Below are positions 50,139 through 58,419 of a DNA stretch of 64,000 nt, piece by piece. Position 1 is the stretch's first letter, and each line of letters opens with the position of its first letter. The stretch lies in NCBI RefSeq assembly GCF_913063425.1, contig NZ_CAJXYK010000035.1:1-64000 (forward strand), written 5' to 3'. A program made the position numbers and the translations under genes. Below the pieces are notes generated by a model that was not told where the DNA came from, did not search any database, and was given only the letters and a program-made list of their open reading frames with translations. The DNA comes from an uncultured Thiohalocapsa sp. GTDB lineage: Bacteria; Pseudomonadota; Gammaproteobacteria; Chromatiales; Chromatiaceae.

Positions 50139-51677
50139 TCAGCGAGCCCCTGACAGGGCACCGAAGCGGAACAGCTCCGTCAGCCGGTAGCCGCTGTAGG
50201 CACCGAGCAGGAGGGTGACGGCCAGCACCACCAGCAGCAGTTCCGGGAAGTAGAACATCAGGTGCTCCAGATGCGGCTCCTTCATGACGTAGTAGCCGCA
50301 TACCGCCACCAGCAGCGAGCCGAGTGTCTCCTTGGCGGTCTCGCCGAAGCCGCGCTCCTCCCAGACGATGGACATGCGCTCGATGGTCATGGCCAGGATC
50401 ACCATCGGAAAGAGCGCAATGGAGAGCCCCTGCTCCACGCCGAGGCGGAAGCTCAGCACCGTGATGGCGAGCATCAGGCAGACCACCACCACCAGGATGG
50501 CCGCCAGCCGCGGCACCAGGAGCAGCCGCAGCTGCGCCAAGGCCAGGCGCAGCGACAACCCCACGAACACCAGCATCAGGAACAGCGTGAGCCCCCAGGC
50601 GAGCTGGGTCTCCCGGAAGGCCAGGGCGATGAGGATGGGCATGAAGGTCCCGAAGGTCGGCACACCCACCACCACGCGCATGAAGGCCACCACCAGCGCC
50701 CCCAGCGGCAGCATCAGCACCACGTGGTAGAGGTTCTGCACCGACACCGGCAGGCGCGTCAGATCAATGCCGAAGGGCTGCACCGCGAAGGCGGCGCCCG
50801 TCAGCGCCGCGACATCCATCTGCGGCACCCGGGTCTGGGTGGTGGAGAAGCTCAGGCGCAGGTCGCGCACATCGCGGGTGCGCAGCAGATCGGCGTCGTC
50901 GTAGCGCCAGATGAAGAAGCCGGGCGGATAGCCCGGCGTGCCGGTGGCGGCATCGTAGCCGCGCCACTCGCTGCCGTTGTGGACCTCAAGCCAGGGGATC
51001 AGCTGCCCCTCCACCAGGGGCCGCTCCAGCGGCAGACCATAGGCGATGCGGGTCGGAATCCGGGCGCCCGCCAGGATCTCCGCCACCAGATGCTCCCAGC
51101 TGCGGCGGTCGTCCACGTTGCGGATGACCTTGACGTTCTCGTCATCCGTGTCGGCCAGGATCAGGAGCGTCTGCTCCGTGAAGGAGAAGACATCCGCGGA
51201 CTGCTCGCGCGCCCGGCTCAGCACCGCCTGGATGGCGGAGGCCAGCGGCTCGCGATAGTCCGGCACCGGTGGAAAGGGCGGCACCGAGGCATCCGTCGCC
51301 ACGGGACCGCCCTGCACCTTGACCTGGTAGTACAGCGCCTGCTCGCTGGTGGGGGTGCGCCGCAGTGTCCAGGTGGCCGTGCGCGGGCGGCCGTCGGCTT
51401 CCAGAATGGCGAGGCCGTAGCCGCGGGAGACGAAGTTCTCGTCGATGACGCGCGCCATGGAGACGCGCGGCGGCAGCAGAAACGCCACCTTCGAGGAGCC
51501 GCCGTCACCGCGGAAGCCGATGCGCGCCTCCACCGTCCACACCGAGGTGGTGAGCTCGGGCAGCAGCGGCACGTTGTAGCGCACCGCCTTCAGCACCGTC
51601 ATGCCGATGCCGACGGCAGCCAGCAGGAGCGCAATGGCCGCCAGCGGCGACAAGCGCGCAAAGAAGGGCTGCGGCAT
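50139..51677 (-). CDS. Inactive transglutaminase-fold/7TM membrane protein
   Basis: 512 residues. One N-terminal helix (LAAIALLLAAVGIGMTVLKA), a periplasmic region including an UUP1-like N-part (WTVEARIGFRGDGGSSKVAF) and a transglutaminase-like domain (SWEHLVAEILAGARIPTRIA, GQLIPWLEVHNGSEWRGYDA) in which the usual catalytic Cys is absent, then seven helices (HVVLMLPLGALVVAFMRVVV, VPTFGTFMPILIALAFRETQ). The layout matches the family found with RimK-like ligases and zinc-protease-named retropepsins. Its start overlaps the protease stop (TGATG); the ligase gene follows within three bases. Confidence 0.87.
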   Translation of the reverse strand: MPQPFFARLSPLAAIALLLAAVGIGMTVLKAVRYNVPLLPELTTSVWTVEARIGFRGDGGSSKVAFLLPPRVSMARVIDENFVSRGYGLAILEADGRPRTATWTLRRTPTSEQALYYQVKVQGGPVATDASVPPFPPVPDYREPLASAIQAVLSRAREQSADVFSFTEQTLLILADTDDENVKVIRNVDDRRSWEHLVAEILAGARIPTRIAYGLPLERPLVEGQLIPWLEVHNGSEWRGYDAATGTPGYPPGFFIWRYDDADLLRTRDVRDLRLSFSTTQTRVPQMDVAALTGAAFAVQPFGIDLTRLPVSVQNLYHVVLMLPLGALVVAFMRVVVGVPTFGTFMPILIALAFRETQLAWGLTLFLMLVFVGLSLRLALAQLRLLLVPRLAAILVVVVCLMLAITVLSFRLGVEQGLSIALFPMVILAMTIERMSIVWEERGFGETAKETLGSLLVAVCGYYVMKEPHLEHLMFYFPELLLVVLAVTLLLGAYSGYRLTELFRFGALSGAR

Positions 51678-52273
51678 CAGTCGCCGTCCCTGGCTCCGGC
51701 GCCATCGGCTTCGTCGTCCTTGCGCTTGCCTTTTCCGGACGGGCAGTTGTAGGGCAGGAGGAAGGTCTCGGCGGAATTGACGATGAAATGCTCGCGCAGA
51801 AATTCGCGCCCGAGCAGCACCGGATAGTTCAGATTGGCGCGGTTGTCCAGGCTGAATTCGGCGTCCATCACCTCTCCCGCGATGCAGAAGCTCAAGCGCA
51901 CGGTGATGCGCTCTTCCGGCGGCTTGCCCGGACTGCGCTTAATGCGGACCTTGCCCTGGATGGGCAGGTCGTAGGTGAGCTTGTCGCCGCCCTGCTCCGT
52001 GTGGTCCGTAAACAACGAGAAGCGCACGCGCTCCACCCCGCCGCGCTCGAAGCGCTCGATGTCGGTGGCATGAATGGCACTGGACTTGGCACCGGTGTCG
52101 AGCTTGGCGGTCACCCGCACGCGGTAGGGCTCCAGGCGCACGCTCTGCAGCCAGCCGGCCTCGCGCAGGGCTGCATCGTTGCCGCCATCGGCAGCCGCGG
52201 CGGCACCGGGCAGCCCCAGCAGGATCGCCGACAGCAGGGGTACCAGGGTCAGGCGGGCAGTCGGGATGGGCAT
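51677..52273 (-). CDS. Retropepsin-like protease ("ATP-dependent zinc protease" family)
   Basis: 198 residues from MPIPTARLTLVPLLSAILLG, a signal peptide. The core VTAKLDTGAKSSAIHATDIE carries the D-T-G motif of retropepsins, and SFCIAGEVMDAEFSLDNRAN leads to YPVLLGREFLREHFIVNSA, the second half of the fold. The family is often called ATP-dependent zinc protease, but the fold is aspartic-protease-like and no ATP or zinc motif is visible. The operon with an ATP-grasp ligase suggests opposing bond-forming and bond-breaking activities in the envelope. Confidence 0.85.
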   Translation of the reverse strand: MPIPTARLTLVPLLSAILLGLPGAAAAADGGNDAALREAGWLQSVRLEPYRVRVTAKLDTGAKSSAIHATDIERFERGGVERVRFSLFTDHTEQGGDKLTYDLPIQGKVRIKRSPGKPPEERITVRLSFCIAGEVMDAEFSLDNRANLNYPVLLGREFLREHFIVNSAETFLLPYNCPSGKGKRKDDEADGAGARDGD

Positions 52274-52510
52274 GGTCAGGCGACAGGCGTTCGTCTTGGT
52301 GACGGGTGGAGGGCAGCCGGCTGGCGCGCGTCCGGCGTTTGTGGGACGCAAAAACCCGACGGAGCGTGAGCGTAGTCCCGTTGTCGCATTTCAGCAAGTC
52401 TGCCGGCACCGCCTGTTGCATCAAGACCAACGCCCGTCGGCATTCCAGCCGACTCGCCAGGGTCGGATCGGCGATAATGCGCTGAATCAACCGGTGTCCA
52501 CGGATTCCCC

Positions 52511-53383
52511 ATGACCCCACTCAAGCTCGGCATCCCCAAGGGCAGCCTGGAACAGGCCAGCATCCAGCTCTTCGCCCAGGCCGGCTGGCGCATCACGCCG
52601 CATTCGCGCAACTACTATCCCGACATCGATGATCCGCACATCCGCTGCGCCCTGGTACGCGCCCAGGAGATGGCCCGTTATGTGGAACGGGGCACGCTGG
52701 ACTTGGGCCTGACGGGGCTCGACTGGATCCTGGAATCCCAGGCCGACGTGGCCGAGATCTGCACCCTCACCTATTCCAAGGCCTCCGACCAACCGAGCCG
52801 CTGGGTGCTGGTGGTGCCCGAGCGCTCCCCCATCCAGCGCATCGAGGACCTCGCCGGCTGCAAGATCGCCACGGAGCTGGTGGGCTTCACGCGGCGCTTC
52901 CTCGCCGAGCGCGGCATCGACGCGGAGGTGGAGTTCTCCTGGGGCGCCACCGAAGCCAAGGCCGTGGAGGGGCTGGTGGACGCCGTCGTCGAAATCACCG
53001 AGACCGGCAGCACCATCCGCGCCCATGGGCTGCGCATCGTCGCCGATCTACTGGTGACCGACACCCGCCTCATCGCCAACCACGCGGCACTGGCGGACCC
53101 GGAGCGGCGCGCGCGCATCGAGCAGATCGCGCTCATGCTTCAGTCCGCCCTCGCGGCGCGGCGCAAGGTCGCGCTCAAGTGCAATGTGCCGGCGGGCAAG
53201 CTCGACGCGGTGGTGGCGCTGCTGCCGAGCCTGCACGCGCCCACGGTGAGCCACCTGTACGACAAGGACTGGCTCGCGGTGGAGACCATCGTCGACGCCG
53301 CCGCCGTGCGCGAGCTGATCCCGCGGCTCTGCGCCGCCGGTGCCGAGGGCATCCTCGAGTACGAGCTGCGCAAGATGGTCTAG
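52511..53383 (+). CDS. hisG: ATP phosphoribosyltransferase (long form)
   Basis: 290 residues. LKLGIPKGSLEQASIQLFAQ, GTLDLGLTGLDWILESQADV, CKIATELVGFTRRFL, and VDAVVEITETGSTIRAHGLR are the conserved catalytic elements. The C-terminal 75 residues (ALKCNVPAGKLDAVVALLPS, TVSHLYDKDWLAVETIVDAA) form the regulatory ACT-like domain, so this is the HisZ-independent long form. It condenses ATP and PRPP, the first step of histidine synthesis, and is inhibited by histidine. No other his gene lies nearby. Confidence 0.95.
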   Translation: MTPLKLGIPKGSLEQASIQLFAQAGWRITPHSRNYYPDIDDPHIRCALVRAQEMARYVERGTLDLGLTGLDWILESQADVAEICTLTYSKASDQPSRWVLVVPERSPIQRIEDLAGCKIATELVGFTRRFLAERGIDAEVEFSWGATEAKAVEGLVDAVVEITETGSTIRAHGLRIVADLLVTDTRLIANHAALADPERRARIEQIALMLQSALAARRKVALKCNVPAGKLDAVVALLPSLHAPTVSHLYDKDWLAVETIVDAAAVRELIPRLCAAGAEGILEYELRKMV

Positions 53384-53385
53384 GC

Positions 53386-55839
53386 ATGGGCATGACCGCC
53401 CGAGGACGCCGGATGGTCGAGACGCTGCGGGGGGCACTGCGGGACACCCTGCCGGCCCGGCGCCGGCGGCAGGGTCGCGTCGACGCCGGCACCGACGACC
53501 CCGCCGACGACGGCGGCTTCCCGCGGCGGGCGTCGCTGCTGGACATGTTCACGCTGCGGCCCTACGGCCGCAGCATGCTGACGCCGGCGGCCCGGGTCTG
53601 GCTCGGCTCGGCCTGGATCGTGATCGTGCTCATGGCCGGCATCGAGGGCTTCGTCTGGGGTGCCGTCGGCGCCTCCCTGGTGCCCTCCGCCGCACCCTGG
53701 CTGCGGCTGCCGGTGGCGGTGTTCATGTTCCTGCTGCTGTTCGCCGTGGTCTGGATCGTGGACGCCTCGCTCATCATGTCGGAGCGCCCGTCCCTGGCAC
53801 GCCAGCGCCGGCATGCCATGGAGGCGGGCGGGCGCTTCGGGCCAGTGGCCCGCTGGTATGTCGGCATCCTGGTACGCATCGCCATTGTCGCCATCTCCCT
53901 GTATGTCACGGCGCCCTTCATCGAGAAGCTGATCCGCGCCGACGACATCGCCGCCTGGCACCAGGCCCAGGTGGAGCAGTACTTCAAGCAGCGCGACGTC
54001 ACCCTGCGCGAGCAGATCCGCGCCCGCGCCGAGCAGCGCGACGCGGGTCTGCTCGGGCGGGTGCAGGCGCTGGAGCGCGACATCGCGCGGCTGGAGTCAA
54101 CCCTCGCCGCCGAGCGCGAGCGCCGCGAGCGCATCGAGGCCGAATTCGCCCCACAGATCGAAGTGCTGACCCGCGACCTCGCCGCCGCCCGCCAGCGCGT
54201 CGGCGACGAGGTGCTCGGCCGCGACGGCCGCCCCGAGGGCTATGGCCCCGAGGCGCGCAAATGGGACGCCCGCGCCACCCTGCTGGAGGAGCAACTGGCC
54301 CAAGTGCAGGCGCAGCGCGACGAGCGGCTCGGCGGCGTCGAGGCGGACATCGCCGCGCTGGAGCAGCGCATCGGCGAGCGCACCGATGCGCTGCAGCAGG
54401 TGCGCCGGGAGCAGGCCGCGCTGCTGGAGGCGGTCACCGCGGAGGTGGAGGCGGAGCAGCCGCCGGCGGCGCCGCCGAAGCTCACCTTCGCCGCCCGCTC
54501 CAAGGGGCTCGCGGCGCTGCGCAACAACCCTGCCGAGGCCGGTGTACCCCACTTCGAGACCGTGGAGGGCTTCGCACAGGCGGCGCTCGGCATCCTGTTC
54601 TTCGCCCTGCTGGCGCTGAAGCTGTTCGAGCCGTCCGCGGTGCACGCCTACTTCAGCGAGAACGTACAGCTGCACTACCGCAAGTATCGCCAGGGCGGGC
54701 TCGACCACATCCCGGGCTTCGACCAGCACGCCGACCCGGTGCGGCGCCTGTCGCCGGTGGACTTCGCGCGTCTCTGGGAGCACTGGGAGCGCGACCCGGC
54801 GGGCTATGCGGCGCGCTGGCAGGCGGTGCATGCCGCGGAATCGCGACTCCGCCGCCTGGTGGCGGACACCCGCTACGAGGCCGAGCTGCTGGAGCGCCGC
54901 CGCGACGACATCGACGCCCGCCTGCGCCTGGAGCGCCGCCGCCAGGAGGCCGAGCTCGCCGCCCGGGAGCAGGAGCTGGCCGCCGAGACCCGCGAGGCCG
55001 AGCGGCGCCTGTCCGCGCAGACCGATGCGGACATCGAGCAGATCGAGCGTCAGCGCACCGAGGCCCGCAAGGCCCACGAAACCGCCCTGGCCGAGATGGA
55101 GCAGCGCTTCGCGGCGGAGCGCCGGCGCCTGGACGAGGAACTGGCCCGCAAGCGCGCCGAATGGCAGCAGGAACAGGCGGCGGCGCAGGCGGAGCTGGAC
55201 CGGCGCCGCCGCGAATTCGAGCTCGCCGAGCAGCGGGCGCGGGACCAGGCCCGGCGCAAGCAGCTGGCGCTGGACGACCACCGTCGGCTCAAGGAGCGCG
55301 AGCTGGCCCTGCGCGCGGACGCGGAGCAGGCCGAGCGCGACATCCAGACCCGGGCGCTTCGCATCCGTGAGATTCGCGGCCTGCTGGAGCAGGAGCGGGA
55401 GACCGAGGCGCAGCTGCGCGCCGAGCTTGCGGCGCGCAAGACCCACCGCAACGAGCGCGCCGACCGGCTCGCCGCGTTGGACGCGGAGCTTGAGCAGCTC
55501 GGCCTGCGCGAGCAGGAGCTGAAGGCCCGGGACGGCGCCCTGCGGGTGTTGCTGGACAACCACGGCGAGCCCGATCAGCGCGGTCCCTTCGGCTTGTCCG
55601 GCGACAGCGCCCGCCGCCGGCGCCGGGCCGCCCGGGAGCTGAAGCAGTCAGGCCGCGAGCTGGCGCAGCTGGCGCGCCGCCGGGCGGCTCTCGCTGCCGA
55701 ACGCGAGGGTACGCAGACCGCCGTCCGCGAGCTTGCCGAGGCCGCTGCCGCGCTGGAGCAGGACCTCGCCGCCGTCGCCACCCGGGTGGAGCGCTATCGC
55801 GGGACGCTGGATTCGCTCCTGCTCGCGCGCGGCGCCTGA
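53386..55839 (+). CDS. DUF4407 membrane protein with long coiled coils
   Basis: 817 residues, starting two bases after the hisG stop. The N-terminal quarter has four helices (SAWIVIVLMAGIEGFVWGAV, LPVAVFMFLLLFAVVWIVDA, WYVGILVRIAIVAISLYVTA, and a fourth at about residue 405, AALGILFFALLALKLFEP), the DUF4407 pattern. A periplasmic coiled coil (about 190-350) lies between helices 3 and 4, and a long cytoplasmic coiled coil occupies residues 480-817 (RRQEAELAAREQELAAETRE, RRRLDEELARKRAEWQQEQA). Very rich in Arg, Glu, Ala and Gln. DUF4407 proteins occur near conflict and conjugative genes in other genomes, but this one sits behind hisG. Confidence 0.85.
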   Translation: MGMTARGRRMVETLRGALRDTLPARRRRQGRVDAGTDDPADDGGFPRRASLLDMFTLRPYGRSMLTPAARVWLGSAWIVIVLMAGIEGFVWGAVGASLVPSAAPWLRLPVAVFMFLLLFAVVWIVDASLIMSERPSLARQRRHAMEAGGRFGPVARWYVGILVRIAIVAISLYVTAPFIEKLIRADDIAAWHQAQVEQYFKQRDVTLREQIRARAEQRDAGLLGRVQALERDIARLESTLAAERERRERIEAEFAPQIEVLTRDLAAARQRVGDEVLGRDGRPEGYGPEARKWDARATLLEEQLAQVQAQRDERLGGVEADIAALEQRIGERTDALQQVRREQAALLEAVTAEVEAEQPPAAPPKLTFAARSKGLAALRNNPAEAGVPHFETVEGFAQAALGILFFALLALKLFEPSAVHAYFSENVQLHYRKYRQGGLDHIPGFDQHADPVRRLSPVDFARLWEHWERDPAGYAARWQAVHAAESRLRRLVADTRYEAELLERRRDDIDARLRLERRRQEAELAAREQELAAETREAERRLSAQTDADIEQIERQRTEARKAHETALAEMEQRFAAERRRLDEELARKRAEWQQEQAAAQAELDRRRREFELAEQRARDQARRKQLALDDHRRLKERELALRADAEQAERDIQTRALRIREIRGLLEQERETEAQLRAELAARKTHRNERADRLAALDAELEQLGLREQELKARDGALRVLLDNHGEPDQRGPFGLSGDSARRRRRAARELKQSGRELAQLARRRAALAAEREGTQTAVRELAEAAAALEQDLAAVATRVERYRGTLDSLLLARGA

Positions 55840-55867
55840 CCCGTCGGGCCGCCTGCCGGGCGGGCGG

Positions 55868-56224
55868 TCACATGAGCTTGACCACCATCTCCTGCTTGAG
55901 GCCGAGCACCTGGCAGGCCAGGTCCAGCGCCTGCTCGGAGAACATGTCCAGGTCGCCCCAGTGGTCCGCGGTGTCCACCACGTCGGTCAACGCCTCGGAC
56001 ACCACGCGCAGATCATAGTCGCCCGTGGCGGCCCGCTCCGGCGCCGCCTGCTGCGCGCAGATGTAGAGCGTCGGCTCCTGGCTCCCCATGGGCACCAGGG
56101 CCAGGATCCAGCGGTAGCGCTGCGGGTCGTCGCTCTCGATGTCGCCGAGCACGGTCGCGCTGTAGTCGGCGATCTGGTAACGGCGCTTCGGCAGGGCGGT
56201 CTTGATGGCGGGGCGTTGCTCCAT
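55868..56224 (-). CDS. Conserved hypothetical protein
   Basis: 118 residues. KRRYQIADYSATVLGDIESD begins a beta-rich domain, with RYRWILALVPMGSQEPTLYI and then YDLRVVSEALTDVVDTADHW. The tail LDLACQVLGLKQEMVVKLM is helical. Base composition and codon pattern are like the neighbours. I do not recognise the family. Confidence 0.7.
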   Translation of the reverse strand: MEQRPAIKTALPKRRYQIADYSATVLGDIESDDPQRYRWILALVPMGSQEPTLYICAQQAAPERAATGDYDLRVVSEALTDVVDTADHWGDLDMFSEQALDLACQVLGLKQEMVVKLM

Positions 56225-56445
56225 GGCGTGCGGGTCTCCGGCGCTGGCTCAGGGTTGCGTATATCGCTCTCGGGCGCAGGAGATGGGTCGCACACGCCGC
56301 CGGCACAAACCCCGGCACCTGCTGCCCAGCGTGGCGTTCGTCGCGGTCGGTGCGCGAAGCTCGCCGCATCCGGGAAGGGACCTCAGCGCAACGCGCCTTG
56401 AGAGTCGGCCCTGGGGAATCTGCGCAAGGTTGTACTCATCCGAAG

Positions 56446-56466
56446 CCGGCAACCGGCGGTTGCCGG
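56446..56466 (-). terminator. Hairpin downstream of the Pro/Gly-rich protein gene
   Basis: CCGGCAACCG-G-CGGTTGCCGG is a near-perfect inverted repeat about 17 bases past the stop of the minus-strand gene. No T-tract follows. It may be the end of that transcript. Confidence 0.4.
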
Positions 56467-56482
56467 TTGCCGCGGCCGGGAC

Positions 56483-57181
56483 CTAATCCTTGTCGCCGCC
56501 CATCATGCGCATGGGGGCACCCATCATGCGCATCGGATTGAAGCCGCCGTTGCCGTCATTGGCCTCAGGTCCGTAACCCGGCGGATAGCCCGGCCCGGGG
56601 CCATAGGGGCCGTATGGATCATAGCCCGGCGCCGGACCATAGCCGGGGGGCGGATAGCCGCCGCCGTAACCCTGGGGCGCATAGCCCTGGGGAGGATAAC
56701 CGGGCGCACCATAGCCGGGCGCCTGCTGATAAGCCGGCGGCGCACCGTAGCCCGGGGCGTAACCCTGTGCATAACCCGGCGCGTAACCGCCCGGATAACC
56801 CTGGGGCATCTGGCCGGCGCCCGACGGCGGCTGCACCTGCTGCGGCTGGGCCGGCATCTGCCCGCCCATCTGCTGCGGCATCTGGGCGGGCGGCTGCTGC
56901 GACGCCTGACCCTCGGGCGCGGACGGCTGCTGCGGTGCCTGGCCCTGCGGCTGCTGCGGCATCGGTTGCGGCGCCTGACCCTGGGACGGCGGGGGCGGCG
57001 GCGTGTTGGGGTAGAGCTGCGGCGGCATGGGCTGCGGTGGTGGCGGCTCATCCTTATTCATGCCGAACCACTTGGAGGGGTTCATCATCTCACCGAAGTC
57101 CACTGCCTGCGCGCTGCCGGCGCCGAGCCCGGTGCCGATGAGGGCCGCCACGGCGGCGGCGATGGCCGGTTTGGTGTGCAT
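56483..57181 (-). CDS. Secreted Pro/Gly/Tyr-rich low-complexity protein
   Basis: 232 residues. Residues 1-26 form a signal peptide (AAAVAALIGTGLGAGSAQA). DFGEMMNPSKWFGMNKDEPP follows, then a Pro/Gln-rich block (residues about 50-130) and a block of GY-x-P-G-Y-type repeats (YAPGYAQGYAPGYGAPPAYQ, GYPPQGYAPQGYGGGYPPPG). It ends in a Met/Arg/Gly motif, MRMMGAPMRMMGGDKD. Such repeats suggest an intrinsically disordered, adhesive or condensate-forming protein. No family is assigned. Position and codon use support a real gene. Confidence 0.75.
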   Translation of the reverse strand: MHTKPAIAAAVAALIGTGLGAGSAQAVDFGEMMNPSKWFGMNKDEPPPPQPMPPQLYPNTPPPPPSQGQAPQPMPQQPQGQAPQQPSAPEGQASQQPPAQMPQQMGGQMPAQPQQVQPPSGAGQMPQGYPGGYAPGYAQGYAPGYGAPPAYQQAPGYGAPGYPPQGYAPQGYGGGYPPPGYGPAPGYDPYGPYGPGPGYPPGYGPEANDGNGGFNPMRMMGAPMRMMGGDKD

Positions 57182-57421
57182 ACTGTTGTCTCCTGTCGTG
57201 TCCTGGAAACCAAGCCAGGGCGCACCGACACCGCGTCAACCCAAAGCCTGTCTCTGCCCCGGGTCGGTACCACTGCGCCGTGGCCCATCGAGTATAGGGA
57301 AGAACGCAAGGCGCTTCGGCAATTTCGACGCCGCCCGAAGCTCGTTTACCATCCTGGCCCGACCGGGTCAGGCCAAGCCCGGCCGTCCCGCCCACCCATC
57401 ATCAAAGGAGACAGACCCGCC

Positions 57422-57898
57422 ATGGCCCACTGGCTGATGAAATCCGAGCCCGACGCCTTCGGCATTGACGACCTCGCCGCCCGCCCCGAGCAGACCGAGC
57501 CCTGGGACGGCGTGCGCAACTACCAGGCCCGCAACATGATGCGCGACGAAATGCAGCCCGGTGATCAGGTCTTCTTCTACCACTCCAACACCAAGGAGCC
57601 CGGCATCGTCGGCATCGCCGAGGTGGTCCGCGAAGGCTACCCCGACCACACCGCCTTCGACCCCGACGCCAAGTACTACGACCCGAAGAGCGACCCGGAC
57701 AACCCGCGCTGGTTCATGGTGGACCTCAAGTACGTCCGGCACTTGCAGCGCACCATCACGCTGACGGAGCTGAAGGAGATCGCGGCAAACGACCCGGACG
57801 GCCCCCTCGCCGACTTACCGCTGGTGCGCCGCGGCAACCGGCTGTCCATCATGCCCGTCAGCGATGCGCAGTGGGCGCTCATCCTGGGCTTGGAGTGA
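57422..57898 (+). CDS. EVE-domain (PUA-like) protein
   Basis: 158 residues, typical length. HWLMKSEPDAFGIDDLA, WDGVRNYQARNMMRDEMQPG, DQVFFYHSNTKEPGIVGIAE and WFMVDLKYVRHLQRTITL match the EVE fold (thymocyte nuclear protein 1 family), a PUA-like domain thought to bind modified bases. It stands alone here. Its 3' end overlaps the remnant of a nucleotidyltransferase gene on the opposite strand. Confidence 0.93.
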   Translation: MAHWLMKSEPDAFGIDDLAARPEQTEPWDGVRNYQARNMMRDEMQPGDQVFFYHSNTKEPGIVGIAEVVREGYPDHTAFDPDAKYYDPKSDPDNPRWFMVDLKYVRHLQRTITLTELKEIAANDPDGPLADLPLVRRGNRLSIMPVSDAQWALILGLE

Positions 57899-58093
57899 GG
57901 GTGGCGCGGAGACGTCGGTGGGAACACTCTGCGCGAAACAGGCTGCGGCCAGGCGTGGCCCCCGAACGCTGAGATCGCCCGTGTAGCGCGGTGCCCCATG
58001 GAACGCCAGCGCGCAGCCGCCGACGATCAGGTACTCAACGCCGTTCTTGTTGAACGACGCGGGCAGATCGCTGAAGTCTCGGTAGATGTCCAT
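57815..58093 (-). pseudogene. Nucleotidyltransferase remnant (AbiEii/MNT-like)
   Basis: MDIYRDFSDLPASFNKNGVE and YLIVGGCALAFHGAPRYTGD are the start of the nucleotidyltransferase domain (GG-x(9)-R then TGD), but the second acidic residue of the GS/DxD signature and everything after it are lost: the frame continues as SVRGPRLAAACFAQSV and runs antisense into the EVE gene. It is a truncated gene. Confidence 0.7.
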
Positions 58094-58160
58094 GCATCTG
58101 CCGGCGCAGTAGCTCGACCGCCGCCAGCCGCTCTTCCGGCGGGGCTGCCGGGCAAGCGTC
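58035..58160 (-). pseudogene. Remnant of the partner gene of the nucleotidyltransferase
   Basis: In the other frame, overlapping the start of the nucleotidyltransferase, the sequence reads DACPAAPPEERLAAVELLRR and QMHGHLPRLQRSARVVQQER before a stop. The P-x-E-E-R-L-x-x-V-E-x-L-R-R-Q ... RLQR-x-x-R-V-V pattern is the tail of the small protein that usually precedes such nucleotidyltransferases. The beginning of the gene is missing, replaced by the REP-like array. Confidence 0.55.
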
Positions 58161-58192
58161 ATGGCAGCTCTTCGAGGTGAGGTCATGCGGCG

Positions 58193-58395
58193 ACGCCGAC
58201 TGGAAGTCGGCGCGCCAGGGGTCGCCGGGCAGCGGACGCCGACTGGAAGTCGGCGCCCCCAGGGGTGGTCGGGCAGCGGACGCCGACTGGAAGTCGGCGC
58301 CCCAGGGGTGGTCGGGCAGCGGACGCCGACTGGAAGTCGGCGCCCCCAGGATCGGCGCCCCCAGGGTTGGCGCGCCCAGGATCGGCGCCGCGAGC
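58193..58395. repeat. Tandem REP-like array (four 43-44 bp units)
   Basis: Four units of GCAGCGGACGCCGACTGGAA then GTCGGCGCCCCCAGGGGTGG (with small changes) contain the hairpin GCCGACT-GGA-AGTCGGC. They are followed by degenerate GGATCGGCGCCCCCAGG repeats. The same hairpin family occurs at 32957-33085. Confidence 0.9.
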
Positions 58396-58419
58396 GGGCG
58401 GCGTCCGTGGGCGCGGTGG

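Noticed and set aside
58193-58395. Possible CRISPR array
   Set aside because: The 43-44 bp units have no unique spacers; the hairpin repeats elsewhere in the genome window as a REP-like element.
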